The notes beneath the pieces were generated by a model. The model saw only the letters and a program-made list of their open reading frames with translations, had not been told where the DNA came from and made no database searches. Below, one piece after another: positions 16,309 through 24,687 of a stretch of DNA of 64,000 bases (positions within the stretch are counted from its first letter, which is position 1; each line of letters opens with the position of its first letter). The DNA is taken from assembly GCA_902386205.1 (NCBI GenBank), contig CABMIH010000088.1, forward strand, positions 1 to 64,000. The letters are read 5' to 3'. Source of the DNA: an uncultured archaeon (GTDB lineage Archaea; Halobacteriota; Methanosarcinia; Methanosarcinales; Methanoperedenaceae). The position numbers and the translations under genes were made by a program.

Positions 16309-17586
16309 ATGCTGTACAAGAAAATTTCTGAACTTACCCAGGAAGATATGGAACAGATTATGCTAAGAGAAGTAGAATTTTTTAAAGTGATGGATGACGT
16401 GAGCGTAATAATAAATGAAGTAAAAAAAGAAGGCGATGATGCTCTAAAAAAGTTCACAAAGGAATTCGATGGGGCAGATATAGTGAATATTGAAGTGGAA
16501 GATATCGAGATAGAAAATGCATACGAAGAGGTAGAACCAGAACTTATTGAAGCGCTGGAAAATGCTGCCGCAAATATTGCAGCCTATCATGGCAGCCAGG
16601 TGGAAGCGGGTCTTTCGCTTACAGAAGTTGAGCCTGGTCTTACCCTTGGTTACAAAGTAACACCTATCGCAAGCGTGGGCGTCTATGTGCCAGGCGGAAC
16701 TGCGGCATATCCTTCCACTGCCCTGATGACCATAATTCCGGCAAAAGTAGCAGGGGTTATGGAAGTAATAGCATGTACGCCGCCAAATAAAGATGGTAAA
16801 ATCAACCCGCTTACCCTGGTAGCTGCAGATATGGCAGGGGCGGACAGGATATTCAAAGTTGGCGGGGCGCAGGCGATTGCAGCCATGGCTTTTGGAACAG
16901 AGACCATACCATCGGTGGATAAGATAGTGGGGCCAGGCAGCGTTTATGTTACAGCAGCAAAGATGCTTGTCAGGAACACAGTCGAGATAGATTTTCCAGC
17001 AGGCCCTTCCGAGGTAGTTGTTCTTGCAGACGAAAGCCAGGAGGCAGGCTGGATTGCGGCAGACATGATAGCGCAGGTCGAGCATGACCCAAAGGCTACA
17101 GCTATCCTGATCACAACTTCTTCCCAACTTGCAAAGGAAGTAAAAAAAGAACTTGAGATTCAGTCAAAAATTCTGCCAAGAAGGGATATTATTGAAAAAT
17201 CTTTAGAACACGCTGCCATTTTGATAGCAAACCATTTGGATGAAAGTATAGTTACGTCAAACAAGCTTGCTCCGGAGCATTTAGAGATTATGGTAGCTGA
17301 TCCATTAAGCGTTCTTGAAAAGATACAGCATGCAGGTTCTATCTCCGTGGGCAAATATGCACCTGCTGCTGCAGGTGATTATGCTTCCGGCACTAACCAT
17401 GTACTTCCGACAGGAGGATATGCGAGGATGGTGTCAGCCCTGAACGTAGACCATTTTATCAAGAAATCCTGTGTGCAAATAATAAACGAATTCGGGCTAA
17501 AAAATTTAAAGGATACTATTGTCAAATTGGCTGAGGTTGAGGGATTTCAAGGTCACGTTGCATCCATCGAGAAAAGATTCAGGTAA
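16309..17586 (+). CDS. hisD: Histidinol dehydrogenase
   Basis: About 425 residues from ATG 16309, with AGGGGTG six bases upstream; the GTG at 16300 lies inside that site. It oxidises histidinol to histidine in two NAD-dependent steps. Family motifs are present: PIASVGVYVPGGTAAYPSTALM, KVGGAQAIAAMAFGTETIP, IVGPGSVYVTAAK, the zinc-site QVEHDP and LAPEHLEIM, and the late GDYASGTNHVLPTGGYAR. The gene stands alone, separated from hisG by 11 kb, so the his genes are scattered. Confidence 0.96.
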   Translation: MLYKKISELTQEDMEQIMLREVEFFKVMDDVSVIINEVKKEGDDALKKFTKEFDGADIVNIEVEDIEIENAYEEVEPELIEALENAAANIAAYHGSQVEAGLSLTEVEPGLTLGYKVTPIASVGVYVPGGTAAYPSTALMTIIPAKVAGVMEVIACTPPNKDGKINPLTLVAADMAGADRIFKVGGAQAIAAMAFGTETIPSVDKIVGPGSVYVTAAKMLVRNTVEIDFPAGPSEVVVLADESQEAGWIAADMIAQVEHDPKATAILITTSSQLAKEVKKELEIQSKILPRRDIIEKSLEHAAILIANHLDESIVTSNKLAPEHLEIMVADPLSVLEKIQHAGSISVGKYAPAAAGDYASGTNHVLPTGGYARMVSALNVDHFIKKSCVQIINEFGLKNLKDTIVKLAEVEGFQGHVASIEKRFR

Positions 17587-17598
17587 AAATACCATTTC

Positions 17599-18141
17599 TC
17601 ATTCAATGAATACTGCAGCAGCAAATACGGTAGTCCATAATCCGTCTTTATTCCCCTCAGCTGACTGGCAGATATTAGAGGTCTTGAATATGTGGCCGCT
17701 TGCCTTGTATATCTGCTTTCTCTCATCCCATGCCCTGTTTATATCGAATTCAATACCCAGGGTTGTTGCAAGCATCGTGGCTGCAAGGTCTTCCGCATAT
17801 TCCCCTGCCTTTTTTGCAATTTCCCCAAACGAATGATGCTCGGATAGATATCCATAAACACTGGTATCTTTCGGAATAGCAACCCCAATCGCTGCAGCCA
17901 TTAATCGATTAGGCTCATTGGTTTCATTCCTTGCGATTACGCAGAATGTTATCTGGCCCGGGTTTAAATTCTTTAATCCCTCCTCTTTTGGAATTATCCT
18001 GCAATTTGGAGGCAAGATGCTTGATACTGAAACAAGGTTACATTTCTCAACACCTGCTTCCCTCAATGCAAGCTCAAATGAAGTAAGCCTGTCCTTATGT
18101 ACTCCTACTCCTTTTGTGAAAAATATTTTTTTTGGGATCAT
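17599..18141 (-). CDS. pdaD: Pyruvoyl-dependent arginine decarboxylase
   Basis: A 180-residue proenzyme of the PvlArgDC family. It cleaves itself at the Ser-Ser pair in [12 protein letters not shown] (about residue 45) to make the pyruvoyl prosthetic group. The decarboxylase converts arginine to agmatine for polyamine and agmatidine synthesis in archaea. Other family motifs are [20 protein letters not shown] at the start and [11 protein letters not shown] in the middle. It is convergent with hisD (12-nt gap) and lies just downstream of the acyl-CoA synthetase on the same strand. Confidence 0.93.
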   Translation of the reverse strand: MIPKKIFFTKGVGVHKDRLTSFELALREAGVEKCNLVSVSSILPPNCRIIPKEEGLKNLNPGQITFCVIARNETNEPNRLMAAAIGVAIPKDTSVYGYLSEHHSFGEIAKKAGEYAEDLAATMLATTLGIEFDINRAWDERKQIYKASGHIFKTSNICQSAEGNKDGLWTTVFAAAVFIE

Positions 18142-18150
18142 TATTAAGCC

Positions 18151-19818
18151 TTACCTCTGCCACAAACCTTTCTCCTTGAGTTTTTCAACCAAATCTTTCT
18201 TTTTCTCAAACTCCATGATTCGAAGCTCTCTGCGCTTGATCTTGCCGCTGATGGTTTTTGGCAGCTCTTTAACAAACTCTATGGCTCTTGGATACTTATA
18301 TGGGGCAGTCATCTTCTTGACATACTGCTTTATATCTTTAACAAGTTCCTCCGAGGGTTCATAACCCTCCTTCAAGACCACAAAGACCTTGACGATCTCA
18401 CCCCGCATGAGATCCGGGCTCGGTATCATCGCGCTCTCAAGAACTGCCTCATGCGAATCCACAACACTCTCAACTTCAAATGGACCGATCCTGTACCCTG
18501 AACTCTTGCAGATATCATCTGCTCTTGATTCAAACCAGATGTATCCTGCTTCATCCATCATTGCGAGGTCTCCAGTCAGATACCAGTTACCAGTAAAGCA
18601 TTCTGCGGTTTTTTCTGGTTTATTGTGATATCCTTTAAACAGCATGGGATGATCCCTGGTTACGGCGATCACCCCTTTCTCGCCTGCCTTCACTCGTTCT
18701 CCGGTTTCAGGGTTCACGATCGCTCCCTCTACTCCTGGCGTGAACTTTCCCATCGATCCGGGCTTTATCTCCATTCCAGGCAAAGTGCAGGCAACAACAC
18801 AGGTTTCAGTCTGTCCATACCCTTCCCGAACACAAATGCCAAACTTTTCATTGAAGAATCTGATTATCCCTGGCGTGCAAGGTTCCCCGGCAGTCAAAAT
18901 GACCTTCAGATCCTTCAAATCATATCTCCTGTTCGCATCATCGATCGTTGCCATAGCCCGCAATTCCGTAGGGGTCATGCATGCCCTGCTTATTCTCCAT
19001 TTTTCAAGCAGTTCAAACCATTTTTCATGGTGAAATCGTCCTGTGTAATGGAAATTCGTTGCGCCGGCATTGAGAATAGCACCAAAAGGTGCCCAGTACC
19101 ATTTGGCCCATCCGGGTTCTGTCGTTGCCCAGCAAAGTTCGTCTTCATGGGTATTCCACCAGTAATATCTATTTAGCCTGTCGAAGCAGTACATCAATGA
19201 ATGAGTGTGTACGACTCCTTTAGGCGCGCCCGTGGTACCGGAGGTATAATTGATAGCAAGAGGGTCACTTTTCTTGATTTTTTCAAGATCTACTTCTCTT
19301 GATGCTGAATTAATCTCCGAGCGCAGGTTTCTCCACCCCTCCCTCTCACCTAAGAAGAAAAAATTGTCAATTGAAATCTTGTCTTTGAGCGTATCCACCT
19401 CATCAGCAACTTCTGCATCACCTGTAATTAACGCCTTGACCCCGGCATCGGAAATCCTGTATTCTATATCCTTTCTCCTTAGCATTATTGTACCAGGGAC
19501 AACAACACCGCCAATTGCCCAGATACCGATGCTTGCAACATACACGTCAACTCCCCGTGGAAGTAGTACTAAAACCCGATCACCTTTTTGGATATTTGAA
19601 TCTTTCAGGACATTTCCCAGTCTCATAGCATTATCCCATACTTCCCAATATGTTGCTTTCTCAACCTCACCGTCCGGATGTTCAGTAATTGCCATCAACT
19701 TTGTTCTATTCTTTGTCCATCTTCCAATATTATCGAGAAAACTGTAATCTTCGGGGATATCCCAGGTGAACTTCTTTCTCTCCTCTTCGTAATCGAATAC
19801 TGTAGTTTCTTTTCCCAT
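18151..19818 (-). CDS. Acyl-CoA synthetase, AMP-forming (medium-chain-like)
   Basis: 555 residues of the ANL adenylate-forming family. The P-loop-like motif is LAINYTSGTTGAPKGVVHTHSL (about residue 185). Later motifs are EGYGQTETCV, the hinge-proximal WYLTGDLAMMDEAGYIWFESRADDICKSSGYRIGP and the catalytic Lys region LPKTISGKIKRREL. The layout is closest to the MACS/AcsM group acting on short or medium-chain acids. A strong Shine-Dalgarno, GGAGGT, precedes ATG 19818. The arginine decarboxylase follows after 9 nt, so they may share a transcript without an obvious metabolic link. Confidence 0.9.
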   Translation of the reverse strand: MGKETTVFDYEEERKKFTWDIPEDYSFLDNIGRWTKNRTKLMAITEHPDGEVEKATYWEVWDNAMRLGNVLKDSNIQKGDRVLVLLPRGVDVYVASIGIWAIGGVVVPGTIMLRRKDIEYRISDAGVKALITGDAEVADEVDTLKDKISIDNFFFLGEREGWRNLRSEINSASREVDLEKIKKSDPLAINYTSGTTGAPKGVVHTHSLMYCFDRLNRYYWWNTHEDELCWATTEPGWAKWYWAPFGAILNAGATNFHYTGRFHHEKWFELLEKWRISRACMTPTELRAMATIDDANRRYDLKDLKVILTAGEPCTPGIIRFFNEKFGICVREGYGQTETCVVACTLPGMEIKPGSMGKFTPGVEGAIVNPETGERVKAGEKGVIAVTRDHPMLFKGYHNKPEKTAECFTGNWYLTGDLAMMDEAGYIWFESRADDICKSSGYRIGPFEVESVVDSHEAVLESAMIPSPDLMRGEIVKVFVVLKEGYEPSEELVKDIKQYVKKMTAPYKYPRAIEFVKELPKTISGKIKRRELRIMEFEKKKDLVEKLKEKGLWQR

Positions 19819-19964
19819 TTCATTACCTCCTTAATAAAAATCCAGCTTATTACACACGATATGAGCCTGAAGGCGAAGCCAAAAAGACCGGTTTGAGCAA
19901 ATTGCAGACGTATTAACCCCTCTTTTCTTCCAATATTCTCAACGCTTCCAGGGTAATTAAAGTT

Positions 19965-20099
19965 TTACGATAAGTGCCTGGAATATCTCACAATAGGTAT
20001 GGCTTCCCCACATCTCAGGCATCTTTTATCCTTGAGATTAAAGGCAGTTACCCTGTAGCCAGAACGCCTGATACGAACCTCGCCCCATGATGAGCAGCA
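19965..20099 (-). pseudogene. Relic: C-terminal tail of an AmrS-like archaeal radical SAM protein
   Basis: The minus strand encodes, in one frame ending at TAA 19965-19967, CCSSWGEVRIRRSGY, then RVTAFNLKDKRC and LRCGEAIPIVRYSRHLS. This matches the C-terminal zinc-ribbon of the archaeal AmmeMemoRadiSam-type radical SAM proteins as I know them (CPxCG-x-x-I-x-R-x-G-(F/Y)-x-V ... CPxCGEEIPG). One Cys of the first pair is replaced by Trp, there is no start codon, and the catalytic domain is missing. It abuts the stop of the small RHH gene at 20102. A fragment of the N-terminus of the same family lies at 20981-21175. Confidence 0.65.
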
Positions 20100-20101
20100 G
20101 T

Positions 20102-20329
20102 TCAGTTCTTGAATTCATAATGGTCAGGCCATTTCTCCGGAGGTTTGAATGGAGGCGGATATTCTGGAATCGGATGAACATCTATCTCTCCTCGTTTTCT
20201 CCATGCGATCAGACCTGCTTTTATCAGGGCGATTATGGCCTCTTCTTTTTCCTTATAGATTCCTCGGGACACCAGATTTTCTATACCTTCTTCTAAATCT
20301 GAAGGCAAATGTAAGATGATTTCTCCCAT
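20102..20329 (-). CDS. Small RHH-type (CopG-like) regulator or antitoxin
   Basis: 75 residues. The N-terminal β-strand and two helices (MGEIILHLPSDLEEGIENLVSRGIYKEKEEAIIALIKAGL) match the ribbon-helix-helix layout. A Pro-rich tail follows (HPIPEYPPPFKPPEKWPDHYEF). Such proteins bind DNA as dimers and many are antitoxins, but no toxin gene is adjacent, so a free-standing regulator is equally possible. Its stop lies next to the radical SAM relic. Confidence 0.6.
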   Translation of the reverse strand: MGEIILHLPSDLEEGIENLVSRGIYKEKEEAIIALIKAGLIAWRKRGEIDVHPIPEYPPPFKPPEKWPDHYEFKN

Positions 20330-20454
20330 GGTTTAAAATTAGCATGTTTTGACAAATAGATTTCCAAAATACTTTTTCTATTCATGGATTCACCATTTGG
20401 TCCAGTGGGTTTAAGCCTGCAAAGGGAAGATAATTAAGAAATGAAACACAAGAG

Positions 20455-20976
20455 ATGAAATACATTTATATTCAGCCAATTTGTGAGGTCGGAGAGGAAT
20501 TATTGGGGTATCTTGTAATCAAGTTAGAAGGGATCTATGGCTACCCCTGCAGGATCGCTCCGCCTTTCAGGGTTCCCGAGTCTTCATATAGCGCTGATAG
20601 GGATCAGTACAATGCTGAAATCATAGTTGAAAAGATAATGGAAAAGATGCCCATTAATGCGGAGAAGCTCCTTTGCGTGGTTGATGTTGACCTGTTTGTG
20701 CCTGACCTGAACTTCGTCTTCGGATTAGCCGCTGGCAATGCTGCGATTATATCCCTGGCAAGGTTAAGGCCTGAGTACTACGGAGAGAAGGAGAATGAAT
20801 ATTTGTTCAGGGAACGCACCTTAAAGGAAGCAATTCATGAGCTTGGTCATACATTTGGTTTGCATCATTGCCACGATATTAGATGTATAATGCATTTCTC
20901 AAACCGCCTTGAGGACACAGATATCAAAGGCCCTGGTTTCTGTGAGGTATGTTCAGCCAGAATTAGAAGGAAATAA
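20455..20976 (+). CDS. amzA: Archaemetzincin (zinc metalloprotease)
   Basis: 173 residues. The family signature HEXXHXXGX3CX4CXM is complete: H128-E-L-G-H132-T-F-G, then C139, C144 and M146. Two further Cys follow in GFCEVCSARI, giving the structural zinc site known from archaemetzincins. The active-site zinc is held by His128, His132 and His138. Its proteolytic targets are unknown. The next frame begins five bases after the stop. Confidence 0.93.
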   Translation: MKYIYIQPICEVGEELLGYLVIKLEGIYGYPCRIAPPFRVPESSYSADRDQYNAEIIVEKIMEKMPINAEKLLCVVDVDLFVPDLNFVFGLAAGNAAIISLARLRPEYYGEKENEYLFRERTLKEAIHELGHTFGLHHCHDIRCIMHFSNRLEDTDIKGPGFCEVCSARIRRK

Positions 20977-20980
20977 AGTC

Positions 20981-21175
20981 ATGTATCCGTATTCACCAAG
21001 GACTGAGAATGCTAAATGCGTTATCTGCGGCCGTTCTTCTTCCCTTATTTCCAAAGCTATAGGGATATGCGGTGACTGTATCAGGAAGAAACCTGAGGAA
21101 GCCCTCGCTGCGGTAAGGAGAGTTCGCGCCGAAAGCAGAAGATATGCTCATTCAAAAGGAAGAGAGTATGGCTAG
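20981..21175 (+). pseudogene. Truncated N-terminal zinc-ribbon domain of an archaeal radical SAM protein
   Basis: A 64-codon frame from ATG 20981. It reads AKCVICGRSSSLISKAIGIC and then GDCIRKKPEEAL, followed by a basic helix. The spacing of CxxC...CxxC with 'CIR' resembles the N-terminus of archaeal AmrS-like radical SAM proteins, in which the catalytic domain follows about 40 residues later. Here the frame ends in TAG, and the nickel transporter gene starts 16 nt further on the other strand, so the catalytic part is gone. Alternatively it is an expressed free-standing zinc-ribbon protein; it follows archaemetzincin closely enough to be co-transcribed. Confidence 0.5.
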
Positions 21176-21191
21176 CAATCTTTCTTGTTTT

Positions 21192-22028
21192 CTACTTGGA
21201 AAGCGGTATAACTATTAAAGAAGTAATATACATCTGCGCTAAAATGATTATCCCAAGTGTCAATATGAGGAAAAAAAAGTCAACGGTTCCCAGTTTTTTC
21301 TTGCCCACATAAACGTGTGCATCGGCATTATATCCCCTGCAGAGCATGCTCTGGTATGTTCGTTCGCCCTGCTCATATGAGCGTATGAACAGGGAACTGA
21401 TGGTGTAGCCCACCTGTGTAAGTTTCCATCTTCGGGGCACATTTTTGTTCCAGATGTCAAAGCACCTGGTTTTCTGCGCCGTCCTTATCCGCCCGAGAAT
21501 ATTCCAGAAAACAAAGATATAACGCACCATCATGGTAAAAAGGAGGGCCAATTCCCTGGGCAAGCCGAGCCTGCGGGCCGAAGCAACAAGTTCACTCATG
21601 GACATTGTGGAAGATATGAGTATCACTGCGGTTATGCATACAATGAATTTGGCGAACACGATGGCGCCGAATAACGTGCCTTCCCGGGTTATCTCAAGCC
21701 CCATCGGCAGGGTGTATATGACCGTGAAATCTGTGGTGAATGGCTGCCTCAAGAACGGCTGGAATACTGCTAATCCAAACCCGAAAGGAAGCGCCATGGC
21801 AAACCTGAAGGCGATGTATGAAAAGTCAAGCCTTGCAGAAAGCATGAGAACTATCAGATAGAGTTCAAGCAGCCCGAATTTCATGAAATTCATGGTATCC
21901 ATGCGCGGAAGGGCAACCGCATAAACGATGATGGCCAGCGCCATCAGGATTTTGATCCTGCCGTCAATGCCATGTATAGGGGTTTTCCTGTAAGTCTCGC
22001 GTTCGATCTCCCCAAGGGATATGTGCAT
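21192..22028 (-). CDS. cbiQ: ECF transporter transmembrane component (CbiQ/NikQ)
   Basis: 278 residues with five or six hydrophobic segments and the T-component signature near the end of the membrane part (SARRLGLPRELALLFTMMVRY, then ARYxx-type cytoplasmic helices with RGYNADAHVY). It couples ATP hydrolysis to metal uptake as part of a nickel or cobalt energy-coupling-factor transporter. Third gene of the minus-strand operon M-O-Q: only 1 nt separates it from the ATPase gene. The metal is inferred as nickel from the operator upstream of the first gene. Confidence 0.9.
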   Translation of the reverse strand: MHISLGEIERETYRKTPIHGIDGRIKILMALAIIVYAVALPRMDTMNFMKFGLLELYLIVLMLSARLDFSYIAFRFAMALPFGFGLAVFQPFLRQPFTTDFTVIYTLPMGLEITREGTLFGAIVFAKFIVCITAVILISSTMSMSELVASARRLGLPRELALLFTMMVRYIFVFWNILGRIRTAQKTRCFDIWNKNVPRRWKLTQVGYTISSLFIRSYEQGERTYQSMLCRGYNADAHVYVGKKKLGTVDFFFLILTLGIIILAQMYITSLIVIPLSK

Positions 22029-22029
22029 C

Positions 22030-22854
22030 CTATTTCACGACCCGCAGTAGTTCGTCCCGCGCCTCTTCAAGCGTGAACTTGACTTTGACGGGTACGCCTT
22101 CTTCCTGGAGCATTTCGATGAGCTGGGCAACGATAGGTAAGCGCAGGTGTGTTTTCCGGATGAGTTCGTCAGTTGAAAATATTTCATCCGGGCTGCCATC
22201 CCCGATTATCTTCCCTGATGACATGATACAGACCCTGTCAGCAAGCAGCGGCACTATGTCCACTTCATGGGTGGCAATGATCGTGGTTATGCCAAGGTAC
22301 CTGTTCATCTCGTTTATCAGCCTGATGAGACGTACGGCCCCGCCGGGGTCAAGTCCTGCTGTGGGCTCATCAAGCACAAGAACCTCCGGCTGCATTGCAA
22401 GAATGCCTGCTATTGCGACCTTCTTTTTTTCACCTGTGCTCAGGTGGTGCGGTGCCCTTTCCTCAAAACCTGTAAGGCGCACGGTCTCAAGCGACTCACG
22501 CACGCGTTTTTCAATGACATCCTCGCTGAGGCCAAGATTCATGGGACCAAAGGCCACATCCTGTTTCACTGTGGGTGCGAATATCTGGTCATCTGGGTCC
22601 TGGAATACCAATCCCACGGTTCTCCTGGCATCGAGTATGTTCTTATTGTTAATAGGTTCGCCTTTAATCAGGACCTCACCACTTGTCGGTTTAAGTATTC
22701 CGTTGAAGTGTTTGAAAAGTGTGGATTTGCCTGCGCCGTTCGCTCCGATGAGGGCTATCCGTTCCCCCGGTCTTGCTGTGAAATTGACGCTGTCAAGCGC
22801 CTTTATTTTTCCCCTGTAGATATGGGTCAGGTTGCGGGTTTCTATTATGTTCAT
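22030..22854 (-). CDS. cbiO: ECF transporter ATPase (CbiO/NikO)
   Basis: 274-residue ABC ATPase. Walker A is LIGANGAGKSTLFKHFNG (about residue 36), the Q-loop VGLVFQDPDDQIF is typical of CbiO, the signature is LSTGEKKKVAIAGIL, Walker B is VLVLDEPTAGLDPGG and the switch His is in IIATHEVDIVP. It powers metal import with the Q and M components. It is placed between them, 1 nt from each neighbour. Confidence 0.93.
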   Translation of the reverse strand: MNIIETRNLTHIYRGKIKALDSVNFTARPGERIALIGANGAGKSTLFKHFNGILKPTSGEVLIKGEPINNKNILDARRTVGLVFQDPDDQIFAPTVKQDVAFGPMNLGLSEDVIEKRVRESLETVRLTGFEERAPHHLSTGEKKKVAIAGILAMQPEVLVLDEPTAGLDPGGAVRLIRLINEMNRYLGITTIIATHEVDIVPLLADRVCIMSSGKIIGDGSPDEIFSTDELIRKTHLRLPIVAQLIEMLQEEGVPVKVKFTLEEARDELLRVVK

Positions 22855-22855
22855 T

Positions 22856-23794
22856 TTAAACCTTTTTCAATATTTTCATAATGCCAAGCCAGAGAATCAG
22901 TATCACTGCCAGTCCTATGACAATAGCGGCTATTTCACCTGTTTTACCAAAACCGGCTATTGAATAACCAGGGAATATGGGAGTGATCGGGGATACTGCG
23001 CTGTTGATCCCGTTTTTTATGACCATGCTTGCTGTCTGCCCAAGGCCATCGGGATTGCTGGACGCAAGAAATGGCGCAGCTATCGCGATCCCGGCAAACG
23101 CAATAATACATGCCGCAGCAACCTTTGCTGTGCTGACTTTATTGTGGGCCCCGTTCATAACGATCTCAGGTTTGGCTTTGGCTATGGCCCCAAATACTAT
23201 GACAGTTATCATGCCTTCTCCTATCCCTGCCACACCTTGGAATATTCCCATGAGGACGACACCCTGCTTTAGCGGGAATGTGCCTGCAAGCCACAGTTCG
23301 AAAGCAAGCGCGATAGCAGGCAGTATCATGCTGGCCCATGCACCGGCGAACATGGCAACAGGACGTTTTACAGAGAGTTTTGAGAGGCCGATGTAGGTAT
23401 AGTAACCCATGAATCCCCCGATAATTCCCATGTTCACTATGTTCGCACCCATGACAGTTAATCCGCCATCACCGAAGAGTATGAACTGCACGGCAAGGAC
23501 CGATGTCATCAACAGTACCGCGGCCCAGGGACTTGCAAATATTATCGCCGCAAGCGCCGCGCCCACTATATGCCAGCTTACCCCGCCCATCATGGGTATC
23601 GGGACAAGAAGGCTCGCTGCGATATTTATTGTTTGTAAAACGAACATCCCGGCGGCCACTACTGCCAGCAGGGGTAACATATCTTCATTCATATCCTTCC
23701 TGGCCCATTTTATCGATCTTGCGATAAAAACAAGGGCTATTATCCAGTAAATCGCGGCCTGGTCGAGCGGTATGTAGCCGTCGGGAATGTGCAA
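22856..23794 (-). CDS. ECF metal substrate-binding component CbiM/NikM with fused PDGLE domain (NikMN type)
   Basis: 312 residues. The N-terminus MHIPDGYIPL is the conserved metal-site start of CbiM/NikM, where His2 helps coordinate the metal after Met removal. Around seven transmembrane helices follow. From about residue 240 the protein has ASSNPDGLGQT and a last hydrophobic helix, which is the PDGLE (CbiN/NikN-like) part fused to the C-terminus, so no separate N gene is needed. First gene of the operon. A NikR-like operator 57-84 bp upstream favours nickel over cobalt. Confidence 0.88.
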   Translation of the reverse strand: MHIPDGYIPLDQAAIYWIIALVFIARSIKWARKDMNEDMLPLLAVVAAGMFVLQTINIAASLLVPIPMMGGVSWHIVGAALAAIIFASPWAAVLLMTSVLAVQFILFGDGGLTVMGANIVNMGIIGGFMGYYTYIGLSKLSVKRPVAMFAGAWASMILPAIALAFELWLAGTFPLKQGVVLMGIFQGVAGIGEGMITVIVFGAIAKAKPEIVMNGAHNKVSTAKVAAACIIAFAGIAIAAPFLASSNPDGLGQTASMVIKNGINSAVSPITPIFPGYSIAGFGKTGEIAAIVIGLAVILILWLGIMKILKKV

Positions 23795-23850
23795 ATTATA
23801 TACCTCCTTAAATAAATTTTATTAACAATTTTTAATTTTACGCCCATATA

Positions 23851-23878
23851 GTATTACGAATTTGTAATTTTGTAATAC
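23851..23878 (-). promoter_or_regulatory. NikR-type operator
   Basis: A perfect inverted repeat GTATTAC-N14-GTAATAC spans 28 bp, with arms at 23851-23857 and 23872-23878. Known NikR sites are 28-bp palindromes of the same architecture (GTATGA-N16-TCATAC in Escherichia coli; GTATTA- or GTGTTAC-type arms elsewhere). It lies 57-84 bp upstream of the NikMN-like start, where it could block the promoter when nickel is abundant. No nikR gene is in the window. Confidence 0.75.
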
Positions 23879-23974
23879 TACAGGATAGTGCATAATAAAT
23901 CGTTATAGTATATGTATATTTTGATTCGTTGTTTTTGTGCTTCAAAGGCAGTTTTGGACTTTGCCGGGGTTACT

Positions 23975-24628
23975 TCATCTTCCGAATCTGCGCTGCCGTT
24001 TCTGGTAATCCCTGATAACCCTCAGGAAATCCACCTTGTGGAAATCCAGCCAGTTGACATCTGTGAAATAAAGCTCCGAATAAACAGATTGCCAGATAAG
24101 AAAATCAGTAAGCCTCTTGCCTCCAGCCCGTATCACAAGATCGGGCTCGGATTTGAACAATAAATGGGATTCAATTGCATTTTCATTAATATCGCCGGGA
24201 TTCATGCTCCCGTTTTCTACTTTCGCCATGATCTCTTTGATCGCCCGGGTCAATTCATATTTCCCGCTGTAGCCCAGCGAAATATCAAGTCTCATCCCTT
24301 CGTTCCCTGATCTCCTTATTTCCTTGTCCCAGCGGGTAATTATATTAATGTTCCCTGTTATGCTGGAAAGTACGGACGGTATTTCAGTGGATAGTTTTTT
24401 TCCCAGTTTTATTCCCAGTTTCGCTTCTACCTCGATAATACTGACATATACGGTCACGTTTTTTATCCCTGCTTCCCTGCACCAGGAGACAAATGACCTG
24501 AGTTTGGTATAATTATTGTCGGAAAGTAAATCACTTTCGGCAAGTGCAAGGACAATATGTTCCGGAACTTCCTGCTTTTTTATTGCCCGTTTGAGTTTCC
24601 ATTCATACAATCCTGAAATCAGTCCCAT
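23975..24628 (-). CDS. Degenerate cis-prenyltransferase (UppS-like) protein
   Basis: 217 residues. The C-terminal half has the family signature EPDLVIRAGGKRLTDFLIWQ, then SVYSELYFTDVNWLDF, matching the allylic and isopentenyl substrate region of undecaprenyl/polyprenyl diphosphate synthases. The N-terminal catalytic motif HxxxxMDGNxR is absent: the equivalent place reads EHIVLALAESDLLSDNN, without the essential DGN aspartate. It is therefore probably not a conventional synthase; it may be a regulatory subunit, as NgBR and Nus1 are in eukaryotes, or an altered enzyme. It is divergent by 59 bp from the SEC59/DUF92 gene. Confidence 0.75.
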   Translation of the reverse strand: MGLISGLYEWKLKRAIKKQEVPEHIVLALAESDLLSDNNYTKLRSFVSWCREAGIKNVTVYVSIIEVEAKLGIKLGKKLSTEIPSVLSSITGNINIITRWDKEIRRSGNEGMRLDISLGYSGKYELTRAIKEIMAKVENGSMNPGDINENAIESHLLFKSEPDLVIRAGGKRLTDFLIWQSVYSELYFTDVNWLDFHKVDFLRVIRDYQKRQRRFGR

Positions 24629-24687
24629 GACTTTTTATTGGGGTGGAAGGATAAAGTATTTGCCTATTAGTACAGATTCTGTGTAAA

